A stretch of 64,000 nt of DNA from Pseudoramibacter porci (GCF_009696145.1 NZ_VUMO01000007.1:59114-123113); one strand, 5' to 3'; numbered from the stretch's first letter, positions 46,427 to 56,159 are shown. The notes: generated from the sequence alone by a model not told the origin. Numbers and translations: made by a program.

Positions 46427-47335
46427 ATGCAGCACCAATACAAACAAATTTCGCCGATCTCCGGACGCATCGTGAAGGGGATCGGCGGTTTTTATACCGT
46501 TGTCGATGCGGCGGGAATGGCGTACACCGCAAAGCCCGCAGGAATTTTAAGGCATCGCCGCCTGACGCCGATGGTCGGCGACTACGTTCAAATTGAAAAG
46601 GACGACAACCAGGACGGTGAGTACACCTTGACCGACATTCAGCCGCGGAAAAACGAGCTTGTGCGCCCGCCGGTGTCTAACGTCGATGTGGGTATTATTG
46701 TCGCGGCGCTCCGCGATCCGGCGCCAAATGGTTTTTTAATCGACGAAATGCTCGTCAGCTGTGAAGCACAGGGCATTGAGCCGGTGCTCGTATTTACGAA
46801 GCGGGATCTGGCGCGTCCGGAGGATATCAAAGGGGTGGCGGACTATCAAGCAACCCCTTATCCGGTGATACTCTCGGAACCAGACCAATGGGAAAAAGCA
46901 GCCGGTGAACTCGGACGAATCATTGCTGGCCGCTCGGCCTTCCTCGCCGGCCCCTCCGGCGTGGGAAAATCGACGCTGACCAACGCTTTACTCGGCGACG
47001 ACGTGATGGCAACCGGGGGCTTAAGCAAAAAACTCGGCCGGGGACGCCACACGACGCGCCACGTAGAATTGCTTGCGCTGCCGCAGGGCGGATGGCTGCT
47101 CGACACGCCAGGATTTTCGGCGCTGAATATTGGCAAGCAGGTTCAAACCGAGCAGCTTGCGGATTGCTTCCCGGAATTTCCAAAAGGGCAGTGCAAATTC
47201 AACGACTGCCGCCATCAAAAGGAGCCCGGGTGCGCTGTGCGTGAAGGTGTCGAAGCCGGGCGCATTTCCCAAAACCGCTACGATCATTACATTCAGATGT
47301 TTGAGACTTTAAGAAAACAGAAAAAATATGGATAA
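46427..47335 (+). CDS. rsgA: Ribosome small-subunit GTPase RsgA
   Basis: This circularly permuted GTPase of 302 residues matures the 30S subunit. It has an N-terminal OB fold, the G4 motif FTKRDL, the P-loop GPSGVGKSTLTN, DTPGFSAL, and the zinc knuckle CKFNDCRHQKEPGC. The ribosome-binding site is weak, and the start is only two bases after the prkC stop, so coupling is likely. It overlaps thiN by eight bases. Confidence 0.95.
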   Translation: MQHQYKQISPISGRIVKGIGGFYTVVDAAGMAYTAKPAGILRHRRLTPMVGDYVQIEKDDNQDGEYTLTDIQPRKNELVRPPVSNVDVGIIVAALRDPAPNGFLIDEMLVSCEAQGIEPVLVFTKRDLARPEDIKGVADYQATPYPVILSEPDQWEKAAGELGRIIAGRSAFLAGPSGVGKSTLTNALLGDDVMATGGLSKKLGRGRHTTRHVELLALPQGGWLLDTPGFSALNIGKQVQTEQLADCFPEFPKGQCKFNDCRHQKEPGCAVREGVEAGRISQNRYDHYIQMFETLRKQKKYG

Positions 47336-47996
47336 CAGGAAAAGAAAAGCCGCCGTTTTTACCGGCGGCGATTTATCAGATACGGCTTTTTACGCCAGGC
47401 AGCTCGAGCAGACACAGCCCGATCTCGTCATCGGCGTCGATAAAGGCGCAGAGCTGCTCGATCGTCTCGGCGTCACGCCCGATCTTTTGGTCGGGGATTT
47501 TGATTCGATCGACCCAAAGGTGCTGAAACGGCTGAGCGCGAAGGGCATTCCGACCGAGACTCATCCGGTGCGCAAGGACCAGACTGATACGGAATTAGCA
47601 CTGACGCGTGTCCTCACGGTGTATCCGGACGTGATTTATCTGTACGGTGCGACGGGGACGCGCCTCGACCACATGCTCAGCAGTATCGACGCGATGACGA
47701 TAGCCGCGGAACAGGGTGTTGAGATTCATTTGATCGACCCGCACAATGACCTTTCCTTATATAAAGGGCCGCAGCAGATGACGCTTGAATTGCCGGCCGG
47801 CCGGACGGTCAGTCTTCTGCCGCTGTCAGACACTGCCGGACCGGTGACGATTGCGGGGTTTGATTATCCCCTCACGGACGCGATGCTGACCCGCAGAACT
47901 TCAGGCTGGACAGTGAGCAATGTGACGACAGCGGCACCGCAGACCATTGACTTTGACGCCGGGTGGCTGCTCGTGAACGTTGTCCTTTCGGAATGA
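47328..47996 (+). CDS. thiN: Thiamine pyrophosphokinase
   Basis: This enzyme of 222 residues converts thiamine to thiamine diphosphate, the cofactor of the Dxs and IlvB enzymes nearby. Motifs are GVDKGAELLDRLGVTPDLLVGDFDSID-like (key DLLVGDFDSID), PVRKDQTDTELAL and YGATGTRLDHML. It starts inside the end of rsgA; this rsgA-thiN link is usual in Firmicutes. A bidirectional terminator follows. Confidence 0.94.
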   Translation: MDNRKRKAAVFTGGDLSDTAFYARQLEQTQPDLVIGVDKGAELLDRLGVTPDLLVGDFDSIDPKVLKRLSAKGIPTETHPVRKDQTDTELALTRVLTVYPDVIYLYGATGTRLDHMLSSIDAMTIAAEQGVEIHLIDPHNDLSLYKGPQQMTLELPAGRTVSLLPLSDTAGPVTIAGFDYPLTDAMLTRRTSGWTVSNVTTAAPQTIDFDAGWLLVNVVLSE

Positions 47997-48010
47997 TAAA
48001 ATGCAAAAAA

Positions 48011-48037
48011 AAGAGCCTTTCGGCTCTTATTTTTTTG
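48011..48037. terminator. Bidirectional terminator between thiN and rpmB
   Basis: AAGAGCC (48011-48017) and GGCTCTT (48022-48028) pair around TTTC, with an A run before and a T run after. Confidence 0.88.
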
Positions 48038-48058
48038 TAATATGGGAATGGGTCTTGA

Positions 48059-48247
48059 TTATGCCCGTTCGACTTTGCCAGAACGCAGGCAGCGTGTGCA
48101 GACATATTCACGGCGCGGTGTGCCGTCGACCACAATTTTGATCTTCTGCAGATTTGGCTTCCACATTCTTTTATTGTGTTTATTGGAGTGCGCGACAGAG
48201 TTGCCGGAAACAACACCCTTGTGGCACACAAAGCATTCTTTTGCCAT
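48059..48247 (-). CDS. rpmB: Large ribosomal subunit protein bL28
   Basis: The protein has 62 residues beginning MAKECFVCHKGVVSGN. The CFVC and CTRC pairs mark the zinc-binding form. HSNKHNKRMWKPNLQKI is typical of L28. The frame is open to 48334, but AAGGAGG before ATG 48247 decides the start. It stands alone on the minus strand, as often near asp23 and the DAK2-type gene. Confidence 0.96.
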   Translation of the reverse strand: MAKECFVCHKGVVSGNSVAHSNKHNKRMWKPNLQKIKIVVDGTPRREYVCTRCLRSGKVERA

Positions 48248-48292
48248 GGTCTCAACCCTCCTTATTCGAATCGTCTGTGTTAACAGTAAAGT

Positions 48293-48322
48293 ATTATAAC
48301 ACAGGGTTTTAAAAGTTTGCAA
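48293..48322 (-). promoter_or_regulatory. rpmB promoter
   Basis: On the minus strand TTGCAA (48317-48322), 18 bases and TATAAT (48293-48298) are seen, with TGT directly before the -10 (extended -10). Confidence 0.75.
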
Positions 48323-48340
48323 TAAGTTTTTCACTTTATT

Positions 48341-48369
48341 TTGACTTTATGGGCCTTAAGCGTTAAAAT
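48341..48369 (+). promoter_or_regulatory. asp23 operon promoter
   Basis: TTGACT (48341-48346), 17 bases, TAAAAT (48364-48369). It diverges from the rpmB promoter and stands about 90 bases before asp23. Confidence 0.7.
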
Positions 48370-48457
48370 AAATTTATCTATAATTCAAGATCATTAAAAT
48401 TGGATACTTGCGTCTAAAAGGCGCATTAATAAACGTTTCGATATAAAGGAGACGACA

Positions 48458-48811
48458 ATGAAGTTGAAGTTGGAAAATGATTTGGGTCGAATTGAAATTT
48501 CCAGAAAAGCCATTGCCGATATCGCAGCCGATACAGCGATGCAGTGCTATGGATTGGTTGGGATGGCACATCAGCGCGGCACAGACGGGCTGATCGAACT
48601 CTTGACGCGGGAACGCTCGAGCAAGGGCGTCAGCGTCGTCATTGACGACGACGGCAAGCTGATCATCGATCTTTATGTGATCGTCGAACAGGTGATCAAA
48701 ATTTCAGTAGTCGCTGAAAATATCATCTCAGCGGTTAAATATCAGGTTGAACGTCAGACCTCGATGAAGGTCAAACGCGTGACGGTGAACGTCGTCAGTG
48801 TCAGAGCATAA
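48458..48811 (+). CDS. Asp23/Gls24 family envelope stress protein (YloU-like)
   Basis: This 117-residue protein has the Asp23 fold: GRIEISRKAIADIAADTAMQCYGLVGM, then DLYVIVEQVIKISVVAENI and a basic C-terminus. Members are membrane-associated stress or housekeeping proteins of unclear action. GGAGACGAC precedes the ATG. It lies 16 bases before the DAK2 gene, the usual yloU-yloV order. Confidence 0.92.
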   Translation: MKLKLENDLGRIEISRKAIADIAADTAMQCYGLVGMAHQRGTDGLIELLTRERSSKGVSVVIDDDGKLIIDLYVIVEQVIKISVVAENIISAVKYQVERQTSMKVKRVTVNVVSVRA

Positions 48812-48827
48812 ATTTCTGGAGGAACGA

Positions 48828-50459
48828 ATGGAAATTCAAAAGATTGACGGCACGATGCTGCGAAAAATGTTCGAGTTCGGGGCCCAGAATCTTGAAACTT
48901 ATAAAAGCAATGTCGATGAATTGAACGTGTTCCCGGTTCCGGACGGCGACACCGGAACCAACATGAGCATGACTTTTGCCAATTCGATACGGGAATTGGA
49001 TAAACTGAAAAACGACGAACTCTACGCCGTTTCGAAGACCGCGTCCAGCGGCGCGCTGTTTGGCGCCAGAGGAAACTCCGGGGTTATTCTGTCTCAGCTG
49101 CTCCGGGGCCTGGCGAAAGCCAACAAGGGCAAACAAGTCCTCGATATTAAAGCCGCGGCTGACGGCATTAAGGCCGCAGCAGACACGGCTTACAAGGCGG
49201 TCATGAAACCGACGGAAGGGACGATTTTGACAGTCGCCCGGGAAATGGCTGAATTTGCTCAGGCGCACGAAGCGGAATACACGGATATGCTCGCCTTCCT
49301 GACCGATGTGCTCAAGCAAGGGCAGGATGCGCTTTCCAGAACGCCGGAGATGCTGCCGGTGCTCAAGGAAGCCGGCGTCGTCGACTCCGGCGGGCAGGGG
49401 CTGATCTACATTGTCGAAGGGGCTGTGAAAGGCCTTGCCGGCGAAGAGTTGGAACAGGCAGCGAAGCCGAAAATTTCAGACCGCGAACGTTTTGTCGACG
49501 ACTCCAACATGAAACCGGAGGATATCACTTTCGGCTACTGTACGGAATTCATCATCAAACACGCGGAAAACGCAGACGAAAACGCCCTGCGGGATTACCT
49601 CTCCACCATCGGGGACTGTGTTCTCGTCATCAAGGACGACGATTTAATTAAAGTCCACGTCCACACGGACCACCCGGGGCAGGCCTTTGAAAAGGCGTTA
49701 ACCATGGGCGCTCTGACTCGGATGAAGGTTGACAATATGCGTGAAATGCTCGGCGTTTCCGACGACGACAGCGAAGAGGAAGCCGAACCGGCCGGCGATC
49801 CTGTGCCTTACGGCTTTGTGGCGGTTTCTCCGGGAGATGGCCTCTCTGAAATCTTTAAAGAGCTCGGCGTGACCCGCATTATTTCCGGCGGTCAGACCAT
49901 GAATCCGAGCACCGAGGATTTCACCGCTGAAATTGACAAAATCAACGCGGATCATATTTTCTTATTCCCGAATAACGGCAACATCATCCTCGCGGCCAAC
50001 CAAGCGGCGACGATGTCCGAAAAAGACGTCCGCGTGATTCCCTCTAAGACCATTCCGCAGTGTATCACCGCGATGCTGAGCTTTGATCCTGATGTGGACT
50101 GCGAGGCAAACGAAAAGGCGATGACCGACGTCTTGGGTACGGTCAAGACCGGCGAAGTCACCTACGCGGTGCGGGACACGAAGATTGACGGCCAAGTCAT
50201 CAACAAGGGCGATATCATGGGAATCAGTGGCGGCAAGATTCAAACGGTCGGCAAGGACGTCAGCGACGTGACGGCCAAATTGATCGACAGCTTAATGGAA
50301 CCGGAAAGCGAATTGATTTCTATTTATTACGGCAACGGTTTAAAGGAAGAAGACACGACCGACCTGGTCGACGCGATTGAAGAAAAATACGAAGACTGCG
50401 ATGTGGAAGTGAGCGAAGGCGCCCAGCCGCTGTACTACTACATCCTTTCCGTCGAGTAA
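48828..50459 (+). CDS. fakA: DAK2-domain protein, fatty acid kinase A-like (YloV)
   Basis: This 543-residue protein has an N-terminal DAK2 nucleotide-binding domain (NVFPVPDGDTGTNMSMTF; GARGNSGVILSQLLRG) and a C-terminal DegV-like part (GFVAVSPGDGLSEIFKELG onward). FakA phosphorylates fatty acids bound to FakB proteins. ATG 48828 after GGAGGAACG is chosen; the open frame starts within asp23. recG follows after 13 bases. No fakB is in the window, so the substrate is inferred. Confidence 0.9.
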   Translation: MEIQKIDGTMLRKMFEFGAQNLETYKSNVDELNVFPVPDGDTGTNMSMTFANSIRELDKLKNDELYAVSKTASSGALFGARGNSGVILSQLLRGLAKANKGKQVLDIKAAADGIKAAADTAYKAVMKPTEGTILTVAREMAEFAQAHEAEYTDMLAFLTDVLKQGQDALSRTPEMLPVLKEAGVVDSGGQGLIYIVEGAVKGLAGEELEQAAKPKISDRERFVDDSNMKPEDITFGYCTEFIIKHAENADENALRDYLSTIGDCVLVIKDDDLIKVHVHTDHPGQAFEKALTMGALTRMKVDNMREMLGVSDDDSEEEAEPAGDPVPYGFVAVSPGDGLSEIFKELGVTRIISGGQTMNPSTEDFTAEIDKINADHIFLFPNNGNIILAANQAATMSEKDVRVIPSKTIPQCITAMLSFDPDVDCEANEKAMTDVLGTVKTGEVTYAVRDTKIDGQVINKGDIMGISGGKIQTVGKDVSDVTAKLIDSLMEPESELISIYYGNGLKEEDTTDLVDAIEEKYEDCDVEVSEGAQPLYYYILSVE

Positions 50460-50472
50460 AGGTCTGGATCCG

Positions 50473-52527
50473 ATGAAATTAGAGGATGCCATTCGGAAGG
50501 TTCCTGGAATCGGCCCGAAGCGGGAAACGGCCCTTCGCGCCGAAGGGATCGAAACCGTCGGTCATTTCCTCGCACACTTACCGAAAGCTTACGTCGACCG
50601 CTCCAAGCGGTCCGCGTTAACGGCACAGACAGACCAACCGGTGACGGTTGAAGCAGTGATTACGAAAAAAGGGACAGTCCGGCATATCAGGCGGAATCTG
50701 TCCCTTTTTCATTGTGACATCGAGGACGATGACGGCCATCGTGGGCGGGTGACCGTCTTCAATCAGCCGTGGCTGAGCGATCGGCTTGAGGAAGACCAGT
50801 GGTATTATTTTTTCGGCAAAATCGATGAGAGCAAGGGGATGCCTGTGATGGCGAATCCGCAATTTGTACCCGTAGACAAACCGGGAAGTTTTTTCGATTT
50901 AACGCCGATTTACAGCAAAATCAGCGGACTCGGCAGCGAGGGCGTACACAAAATTGTCAGCCGGATTCTTAAGCCGAAAAATCAATCCGACGCGCTCGAC
51001 GTTCCAGAAATATTGCCGGACTGGCTGCGGAAAAAGTACGACTTAGAAAGCGCGGAAGCCATGCTTGACGATTTACATCTGCCCAAAACGGCCGCGGACG
51101 TCGAACGGGGCAAACGGCGGATGAAATTTGAGGAAGCGCTGAAGATCAACATCGGCATTATGAAAAACCGCGTCGCTGGAGAGATGTCGAACGTCCATCT
51201 TTACCATCTGGCGTCGATCACGCGATTTGAGAATGGTCTGCCCTTTGCCCTGACGGCGGGGCAGAAAAAGGTATTGTCGGAAATTGAGGCGGATCTTTTG
51301 AGCGGCAAGGTGATGAACCGGCTGGTCCAGGGCGACGTTGGCAGCGGCAAAACCATCATTGCGGTGGCGTGCGCCTACTGGATGGCCCTTGGCGGTTATC
51401 AATGCGCCTACATGGCGCCGACCGAAATCCTGGCCCGCCAGCATGCCAAAAATTTTGACGCGTTTCTGGCGCCCTACGGCATTGCCGTGACGCTGATCAC
51501 CGGCAGCATGAAAGAAAAGGAACGGGCCAATGCGCTGGCCCACATTGAAAGCGGCGAGGCGCAGGTCATTATCGGGACACACGCTTTGTTTCAGAAGGAT
51601 GTACGGTATTACAACTTGGGTATGGTGATCACAGACGAACAGCATCGTTTCGGTGTCCATCAGCGGGGTGTTTTCGCGGATAAAGGGGAGCGGCCGCACA
51701 TGCTTGTCATGAGCGCGACGCCGATTCCGCGGACGCTGGCGCTGGTGCTCTACGGCGATTTGGATCTTTCGGTGATCGACACGATGCCCGAAGGACGCAA
51801 GCCGGTCAAGACGTATTTTTATACCGAGAAGGCCATGTCGAAAATTTTAACCTTTATGGCCAAGTCGATGTCTGAAGGGCGGCAGTGTTTGATTGTCTGC
51901 CCGTTTATCGACGATTCGGCCGAGATGGAAGGCGTCCGGGACACCCAGAGCGTTTACAAGTCGGTGCAGCAGTATTACAAAGGGCTGTACCGCGTCGGCT
52001 GTCTGCACGGGAAGATGGCCGCGGCAGACAAACAGGCGGTCATCGATCGGTTCAATGACGGTGACCTCGACCTGCTGGTGGCGACGAGCATTGTCGAGGT
52101 GGGTATCGACGTGCCGAATCTGACGGTGATGGCGGTGATGAGCGCTGATCGGTTTGGCCTGTCCCAGCTGCATCAGCTGCGGGGCCGGGTCGGCCGCGGC
52201 GGTCAGCAGGCGTATTGTTTTCTTATTTCCAACAATTTGGGCGAGAAGACGGTCGAACGGATGAAGGTGATCGTCAACCATCACGACGGACGGGAAATTG
52301 CCGAGGCGGATTTCAGATTGCGGGGACCGGGCGATGTGCTGGGCACCCGCCAGCACGGCCTGCCGAGTCTTTCGGCTCTGGATCCGGCAGCGGACAGCGG
52401 GCTGATCGCCGAAACAAAAGACGTGGCCCTTGCGCTGATGCAATCGCCAAAAGCGGCAGATATGCGCTGCGTTTCGGCCCTGTCCAATGCCTTTGATCAA
52501 GGTGTGGGCAAGATTTCGATGAATTAG
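50473..52527 (+). CDS. recG: ATP-dependent DNA helicase RecG
   Basis: This fork-reversal helicase has 684 residues, the usual length. An N-terminal wedge with an OB fold is followed by helicase motifs: GDVGSGKT (Walker A), DEQHRFGV (DEQH box), MSATPIPRTL and QLRGRVGRG. RecG rescues stalled forks and Holliday junctions. It is followed after eight bases by rsmD and coaD, as in other Firmicutes. Confidence 0.96.
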   Translation: MKLEDAIRKVPGIGPKRETALRAEGIETVGHFLAHLPKAYVDRSKRSALTAQTDQPVTVEAVITKKGTVRHIRRNLSLFHCDIEDDDGHRGRVTVFNQPWLSDRLEEDQWYYFFGKIDESKGMPVMANPQFVPVDKPGSFFDLTPIYSKISGLGSEGVHKIVSRILKPKNQSDALDVPEILPDWLRKKYDLESAEAMLDDLHLPKTAADVERGKRRMKFEEALKINIGIMKNRVAGEMSNVHLYHLASITRFENGLPFALTAGQKKVLSEIEADLLSGKVMNRLVQGDVGSGKTIIAVACAYWMALGGYQCAYMAPTEILARQHAKNFDAFLAPYGIAVTLITGSMKEKERANALAHIESGEAQVIIGTHALFQKDVRYYNLGMVITDEQHRFGVHQRGVFADKGERPHMLVMSATPIPRTLALVLYGDLDLSVIDTMPEGRKPVKTYFYTEKAMSKILTFMAKSMSEGRQCLIVCPFIDDSAEMEGVRDTQSVYKSVQQYYKGLYRVGCLHGKMAAADKQAVIDRFNDGDLDLLVATSIVEVGIDVPNLTVMAVMSADRFGLSQLHQLRGRVGRGGQQAYCFLISNNLGEKTVERMKVIVNHHDGREIAEADFRLRGPGDVLGTRQHGLPSLSALDPAADSGLIAETKDVALALMQSPKAADMRCVSALSNAFDQGVGKISMN

Positions 52528-52535
52528 GAGGCAGC

Positions 52536-53153
52536 ATGAGAATTACAGGCGGCGAACGCCGCGGCATGAAGCTGATCGAACCCAAAGGCCGGGACGTCCG
52601 GCCGACGACAGACAAGGTTAAGGCTGCGATTTTCAACGCGATTCAGTGGGACGTGCGGAACGCGGCAGTTTTCGTCGACTGTTTCGGCGGTACCGGCGCG
52701 ATGGCCCTCGAAGCATTGAGCCGCGGCGTCGAAACGGCGTGGATATTTGACAGCGCCCGGGCGAGCATTCAGCTCATTCAGAAAAATGTCGAAAAGGCGC
52801 ATTATACAGATCGCGCTCACATCGTCGAAGGACCTGCAGACCGGGGGCTTGACCAGCTGGCGGCAGCTGGCGTTCGGGCCGACCTGATTTTTATGGATCC
52901 GCCTTACCGTATGACGGAAGCCCCGGTCAAACTGGCGGAGCGGATCTCTCGGAAAAAAATTGTGAATTCCGGCGGAATCTTGATGATTGAACATGAGAAA
53001 TCTGTTATAATGCCCTTAACTATGGGATATTTTACCCAAATCAAGCATAAAACTTACGGCATTACAGCAGTCGATTTTTACCGCTTTACGCCGTCTGAAA
53101 ACGAAAAGGAGGCGCAGCGCGATGCGAATTGCCGTATATCCGGGCAGTTTTGA
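52536..53153 (+). CDS. rsmD: 16S rRNA (guanine-966-N2) methyltransferase RsmD
   Basis: This methyltransferase has 205 residues. It starts MRITGGERRGMKL with the RPTTDKVKAAIFN segment, the SAM motif VDCFGGTGAMALEALSRG and the catalytic DPPY motif. The last 18 residues, past the usual end, come from reading 32 bases into coaD and are probably not functional. TTAGGAGGCAGC precedes the ATG. Confidence 0.94.
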   Translation: MRITGGERRGMKLIEPKGRDVRPTTDKVKAAIFNAIQWDVRNAAVFVDCFGGTGAMALEALSRGVETAWIFDSARASIQLIQKNVEKAHYTDRAHIVEGPADRGLDQLAAAGVRADLIFMDPPYRMTEAPVKLAERISRKKIVNSGGILMIEHEKSVIMPLTMGYFTQIKHKTYGITAVDFYRFTPSENEKEAQRDANCRISGQF

Positions 53154-53616
53154 TCCGGTGACAATGGGCCATATTGACATCATCCGCCGGGCGTCGGCCG
53201 TCGCCGACGAATTGCACGTCTGTATTTTGAAGAATCCGAAAAAGCATTGCTGGTTTTCCACAGAAGAGCGGCTCAATCTTCTTCGCGAGAGCACCGCAGA
53301 ATTTGATCACGTGGTGATCGACACCTACGCCGGACTGCTGACGGATTATGCGAAGGAGATCGGCGCGTCGATGGTAATCAAAGGACTGCGCAACACGGCG
53401 GATTTCGAATACGAAGGCCAGATGGATTATTTTAATAAACGGCTGGCGCCGGAGATCGAGACGGTATACCTGATTTCAGACAATCGGTATTCGGTGCTCA
53501 GCTCGTCGGCGATTCGGGAGCTCATGACCTTCGGGGGCAACCTTGACGGTTTGGTTCCAGAGCCGGTGCTTAAGGCCGTCCGCCAACGTCAGGAGGAGCA
53601 GAATAACAATGGATAA
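53122..53616 (+). CDS. coaD: Phosphopantetheine adenylyltransferase
   Basis: This enzyme of coenzyme A synthesis has 164 residues. It begins MRIAVYPGSFDPVTMGHIDI with the (T/H)xGH nucleotidyl-transfer motif TMGH, and has IKGLRNTADFEYE and YSVLSSSAIRE. AGGAGG lies upstream inside rsmD, and the two genes overlap by 32 bases. The next gene begins eight bases before its stop. Confidence 0.96.
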   Translation: MRIAVYPGSFDPVTMGHIDIIRRASAVADELHVCILKNPKKHCWFSTEERLNLLRESTAEFDHVVIDTYAGLLTDYAKEIGASMVIKGLRNTADFEYEGQMDYFNKRLAPEIETVYLISDNRYSVLSSSAIRELMTFGGNLDGLVPEPVLKAVRQRQEEQNNNG

Positions 53617-54058
53617 AACAATGGCGCTAATCAAGGAGTTGGAAGAGCTGATCGACCGGGGCAATGCCGTGCCCTTTTCGTCGAAGGCGATGATCAATCC
53701 AGAGGAAGCGATCGAAATCATCGAAGAGCTTAAGGAAATTTTGCCGGCTGAGCTGGAGGAATCGAGGCAGATTGTCGCGAACAAGAAACAGATTTTGTTC
53801 GAAGCGCAGCAACAGGCAGACCAGACTCGGGAAAATGCATCCAAACAAATGAAGGCGATGATCGATAAGAATGAAGTGACCCATCAGGCACAGGTTCAGG
53901 CTGAAGCGATCATCAAAGCGGCGCAGGCGCAGGCGAAGGAAATCCGCACGGGCACGCAGCATTACGCAGACAACATTTTGTCCAAGCTTCAGGAGCAATT
54001 GGGCCAGCTCAGCAGTACAATTGGCGAGAATCGGAAAGAAATCCGGGATCTCCAGTAA
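53609..54058 (+). CDS. Coiled-coil protein downstream of coaD
   Basis: This 149-residue protein is almost all helix, with a long heptad-rich segment (about 55-145: ESRQIVANKKQILFEAQQQAD, then QAEAIIKAAQAQAKEI). It resembles ATPase stalk (subunit E/H or b-like) and DivIVA-like coiled coils, and a protein of this kind follows coaD in many Clostridia. The function is not known. ATG 53609 after AGGAGGAGC overlaps coaD; the longer open frame is not used. Confidence 0.8.
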   Translation: MDKTMALIKELEELIDRGNAVPFSSKAMINPEEAIEIIEELKEILPAELEESRQIVANKKQILFEAQQQADQTRENASKQMKAMIDKNEVTHQAQVQAEAIIKAAQAQAKEIRTGTQHYADNILSKLQEQLGQLSSTIGENRKEIRDLQ

Positions 54059-54090
54059 AGGATTCGGACAAACGGGGACTAAAATAAAGT

Positions 54091-54954
54091 ATGGAAGCGA
54101 ATCATTCTCATTCACCCTTTAAGATTGGGCAGACGCAGACCCTTCAAGTCGACCACATGTCGAAGATCGGCGCGTTTTTGGCCGATCCGGCGCATCCGGA
54201 AGCCGGGACGGTGCTGCTGCCGAAAAAGGAAGGCGGCAGCGGCCTCGCTGACGGCGACACCCTTTCGGTTTTCGTCTACCTCGACTCGGAGGACCGGCCG
54301 ATTGCGACGACTCGGGCGCCTAAAATCGAAATGGGGCAGATACGCCCGCTCACCGTGGTTTCGGTGACGAAAATCGGCGCCTTTCTCGACTGGGGTCTGG
54401 AAAAGGATCTGCTCCTGCCTTTTCACGAACAGACCGTACGGGTGCAGATCGGCAAGGAATATCTCGTTGCGCTTTATCTCGACAAGACCGGCCGGCCCTG
54501 CGCGACGATGAAGGTGTACGAACGGCTGAAAGCAGACGCGCCGTACAAGGTTGGCGATTGGGTGCACGGCTACGTCTACAACATCAATCCGAATGTCGGT
54601 GCCTTTGTCGCGGTCGACTATCAATATCACGGTCTGATTCCCAGACAGGATTTAAACCGGGACATTCACATTGCAAGCCACGTCCGGGCGCGGGTCTCGC
54701 AGGTGCGCAGCCGCGATCACCGGCTCGTTTTGAGCCCGCACAAGCAGGGCTATAAAATGATCAACACAGACGGTACCGTCGTGCTGCGAAAACTCAAGGC
54801 GGCAGGCGGATTTCTGCCCTACGGCGACAAAACGCCGCCGGCTGTCATCGGTAAGGAATTTGGACTGAGCAAGGGCGCTTTTAAGCGGGCCATCGGCCAT
54901 TTACAGAAGCGCGGCAAGCTGCGCATCGAAAAAGACGGCATTCATTTGCTGTAA
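54091..54954 (+). CDS. cvfB: S1-domain RNA-binding protein CvfB-like
   Basis: This 287-residue protein has S1-type OB folds in a row: about 10-70, 72-140 (TVVSVTKIGAFLDWGLEKDLLLP), and 150-215 (GDWVHGYVYNINPNVGAFVAVD), then a C-terminal winged helix (KEFGLSKGAFKRAIGHLQKRGKLRI). CvfB proteins bind RNA and affect virulence gene expression in staphylococci; the role here is unknown. It sits between the coiled-coil gene and the DUF362 gene. Confidence 0.88.
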   Translation: MEANHSHSPFKIGQTQTLQVDHMSKIGAFLADPAHPEAGTVLLPKKEGGSGLADGDTLSVFVYLDSEDRPIATTRAPKIEMGQIRPLTVVSVTKIGAFLDWGLEKDLLLPFHEQTVRVQIGKEYLVALYLDKTGRPCATMKVYERLKADAPYKVGDWVHGYVYNINPNVGAFVAVDYQYHGLIPRQDLNRDIHIASHVRARVSQVRSRDHRLVLSPHKQGYKMINTDGTVVLRKLKAAGGFLPYGDKTPPAVIGKEFGLSKGAFKRAIGHLQKRGKLRIEKDGIHLL

Positions 54955-54973
54955 GGAAAAGCGGAGGAATGCA

Positions 54974-56158
54974 ATGCAGGAAAAACCATCCAAGGTCGCA
55001 GTGATTCGCTGCGCGTCCTACGATCCTGAAGAGGTTCGGCGGTGTGTCGCGAGAGGGCTGGACCTTCTCGGCGGGATCACCGCTTTCGTTTCGCCGGAAG
55101 AAAAAATTCTGCTCAAGCCCAATCTGCTCCGGGGCAAAGGACCAGAGGCGGCGTGCACGACCCATCCGGCGGTTTTTGAAGGTGTGATCGACGCGTTGGA
55201 ACAGGTAGGATGCGGCAAACTGACCTACGGTGATTCGCCGGGGCGGGGCAATCCGGAAAATGTCGCGGACCGGTCCGGCATTGCCGCGGCGGCGGCCCGC
55301 CACCGCATACCGCTGGCAGAATTTAATACCGGCAGCACGGTCGATTTTCCGGCGGGCGAACAAACCAAGCAGTTTGAAATCGCCGCAGGGGTTCAGGAAG
55401 CGGACGCCGTGATCAATATCTGTAAGATGAAGACCCACCGCCTGACCCGGCTCACCGGCGCGGTGAAAAACACCTTTGGCTGTGTCTACGGCCTAAACAA
55501 GAGTGCGAGCCACGCGCGGTTTCCTGAAGCGCACGCTTTTTCGAGGATGCTCATCGATTTGAATAAGCTGGTGGCCCCGCGGCTTTACGTCATGGACGGG
55601 ATCACGGCGATGGAGGGTAACGGTCCGGGCAATGGCGATCCAGTTCCGATGCACGTGCTGATTTTTTCGGCGGATCCTGTGGCGGTGGACGCGACTTTTG
55701 CGCGGCTGGTGGATCTCGATCCGGCTTATCTGCCGACCGTTGTGGAAGGCGAAAGGATGGGCCTTGGCCATTGGCGCGAGGAAGAGATCGACTACGTCGG
55801 AGAGGACTGGCATACCCTTGTCAATCCCGATTTTAATGTGGAACGGCTGCCGGTTGCGGATGAAAACATGATCGGGTTGAGCGCGCTCAGCCGAGTGCGC
55901 AACGTCATTACCCGCAAGCCGGTCATCGATGCTAGCCGCTGCGTTGGCTGCGGCGTGTGCGTCGACAGCTGCCCGCAGGACCCGAAGGCGCTGGTGCTCG
56001 ATCAAAAGGGAAAGGGCCACGTGCCCCGGTATCAATACAAACAATGCATCCGCTGTTACTGCTGTCAGGAGATGTGTCCCCACGAGGCGATTTATGTCAA
56101 GACCCCGTTTTTGGGACGACTTTTCATCTATCGGTCATCACAGGGAAAAAGGAGGTAG
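54974..56158 (+). CDS. DUF362 domain protein with C-terminal 2x[4Fe-4S] ferredoxin
   Basis: This 394-residue protein has an N-terminal DUF362 domain (KPNLLRGKGPEAACTTHP; DAVINICKMKTHRLTRLTGAVKN) and a C-terminal ferredoxin domain with CVGCGVCVDSCP and CIRCYCCQEMCP cysteine sets. The family is common in anaerobes; its reaction is not established. GGAGG precedes the ATG. The ilvB start overlaps nothing but lies one base after its stop, so the two are co-transcribed. Electron transfer with the nearby NfnAB is only a guess. Confidence 0.9.
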   Translation: MQEKPSKVAVIRCASYDPEEVRRCVARGLDLLGGITAFVSPEEKILLKPNLLRGKGPEAACTTHPAVFEGVIDALEQVGCGKLTYGDSPGRGNPENVADRSGIAAAAARHRIPLAEFNTGSTVDFPAGEQTKQFEIAAGVQEADAVINICKMKTHRLTRLTGAVKNTFGCVYGLNKSASHARFPEAHAFSRMLIDLNKLVAPRLYVMDGITAMEGNGPGNGDPVPMHVLIFSADPVAVDATFARLVDLDPAYLPTVVEGERMGLGHWREEEIDYVGEDWHTLVNPDFNVERLPVADENMIGLSALSRVRNVITRKPVIDASRCVGCGVCVDSCPQDPKALVLDQKGKGHVPRYQYKQCIRCYCCQEMCPHEAIYVKTPFLGRLFIYRSSQGKRR

Positions 56159-56159
56159 G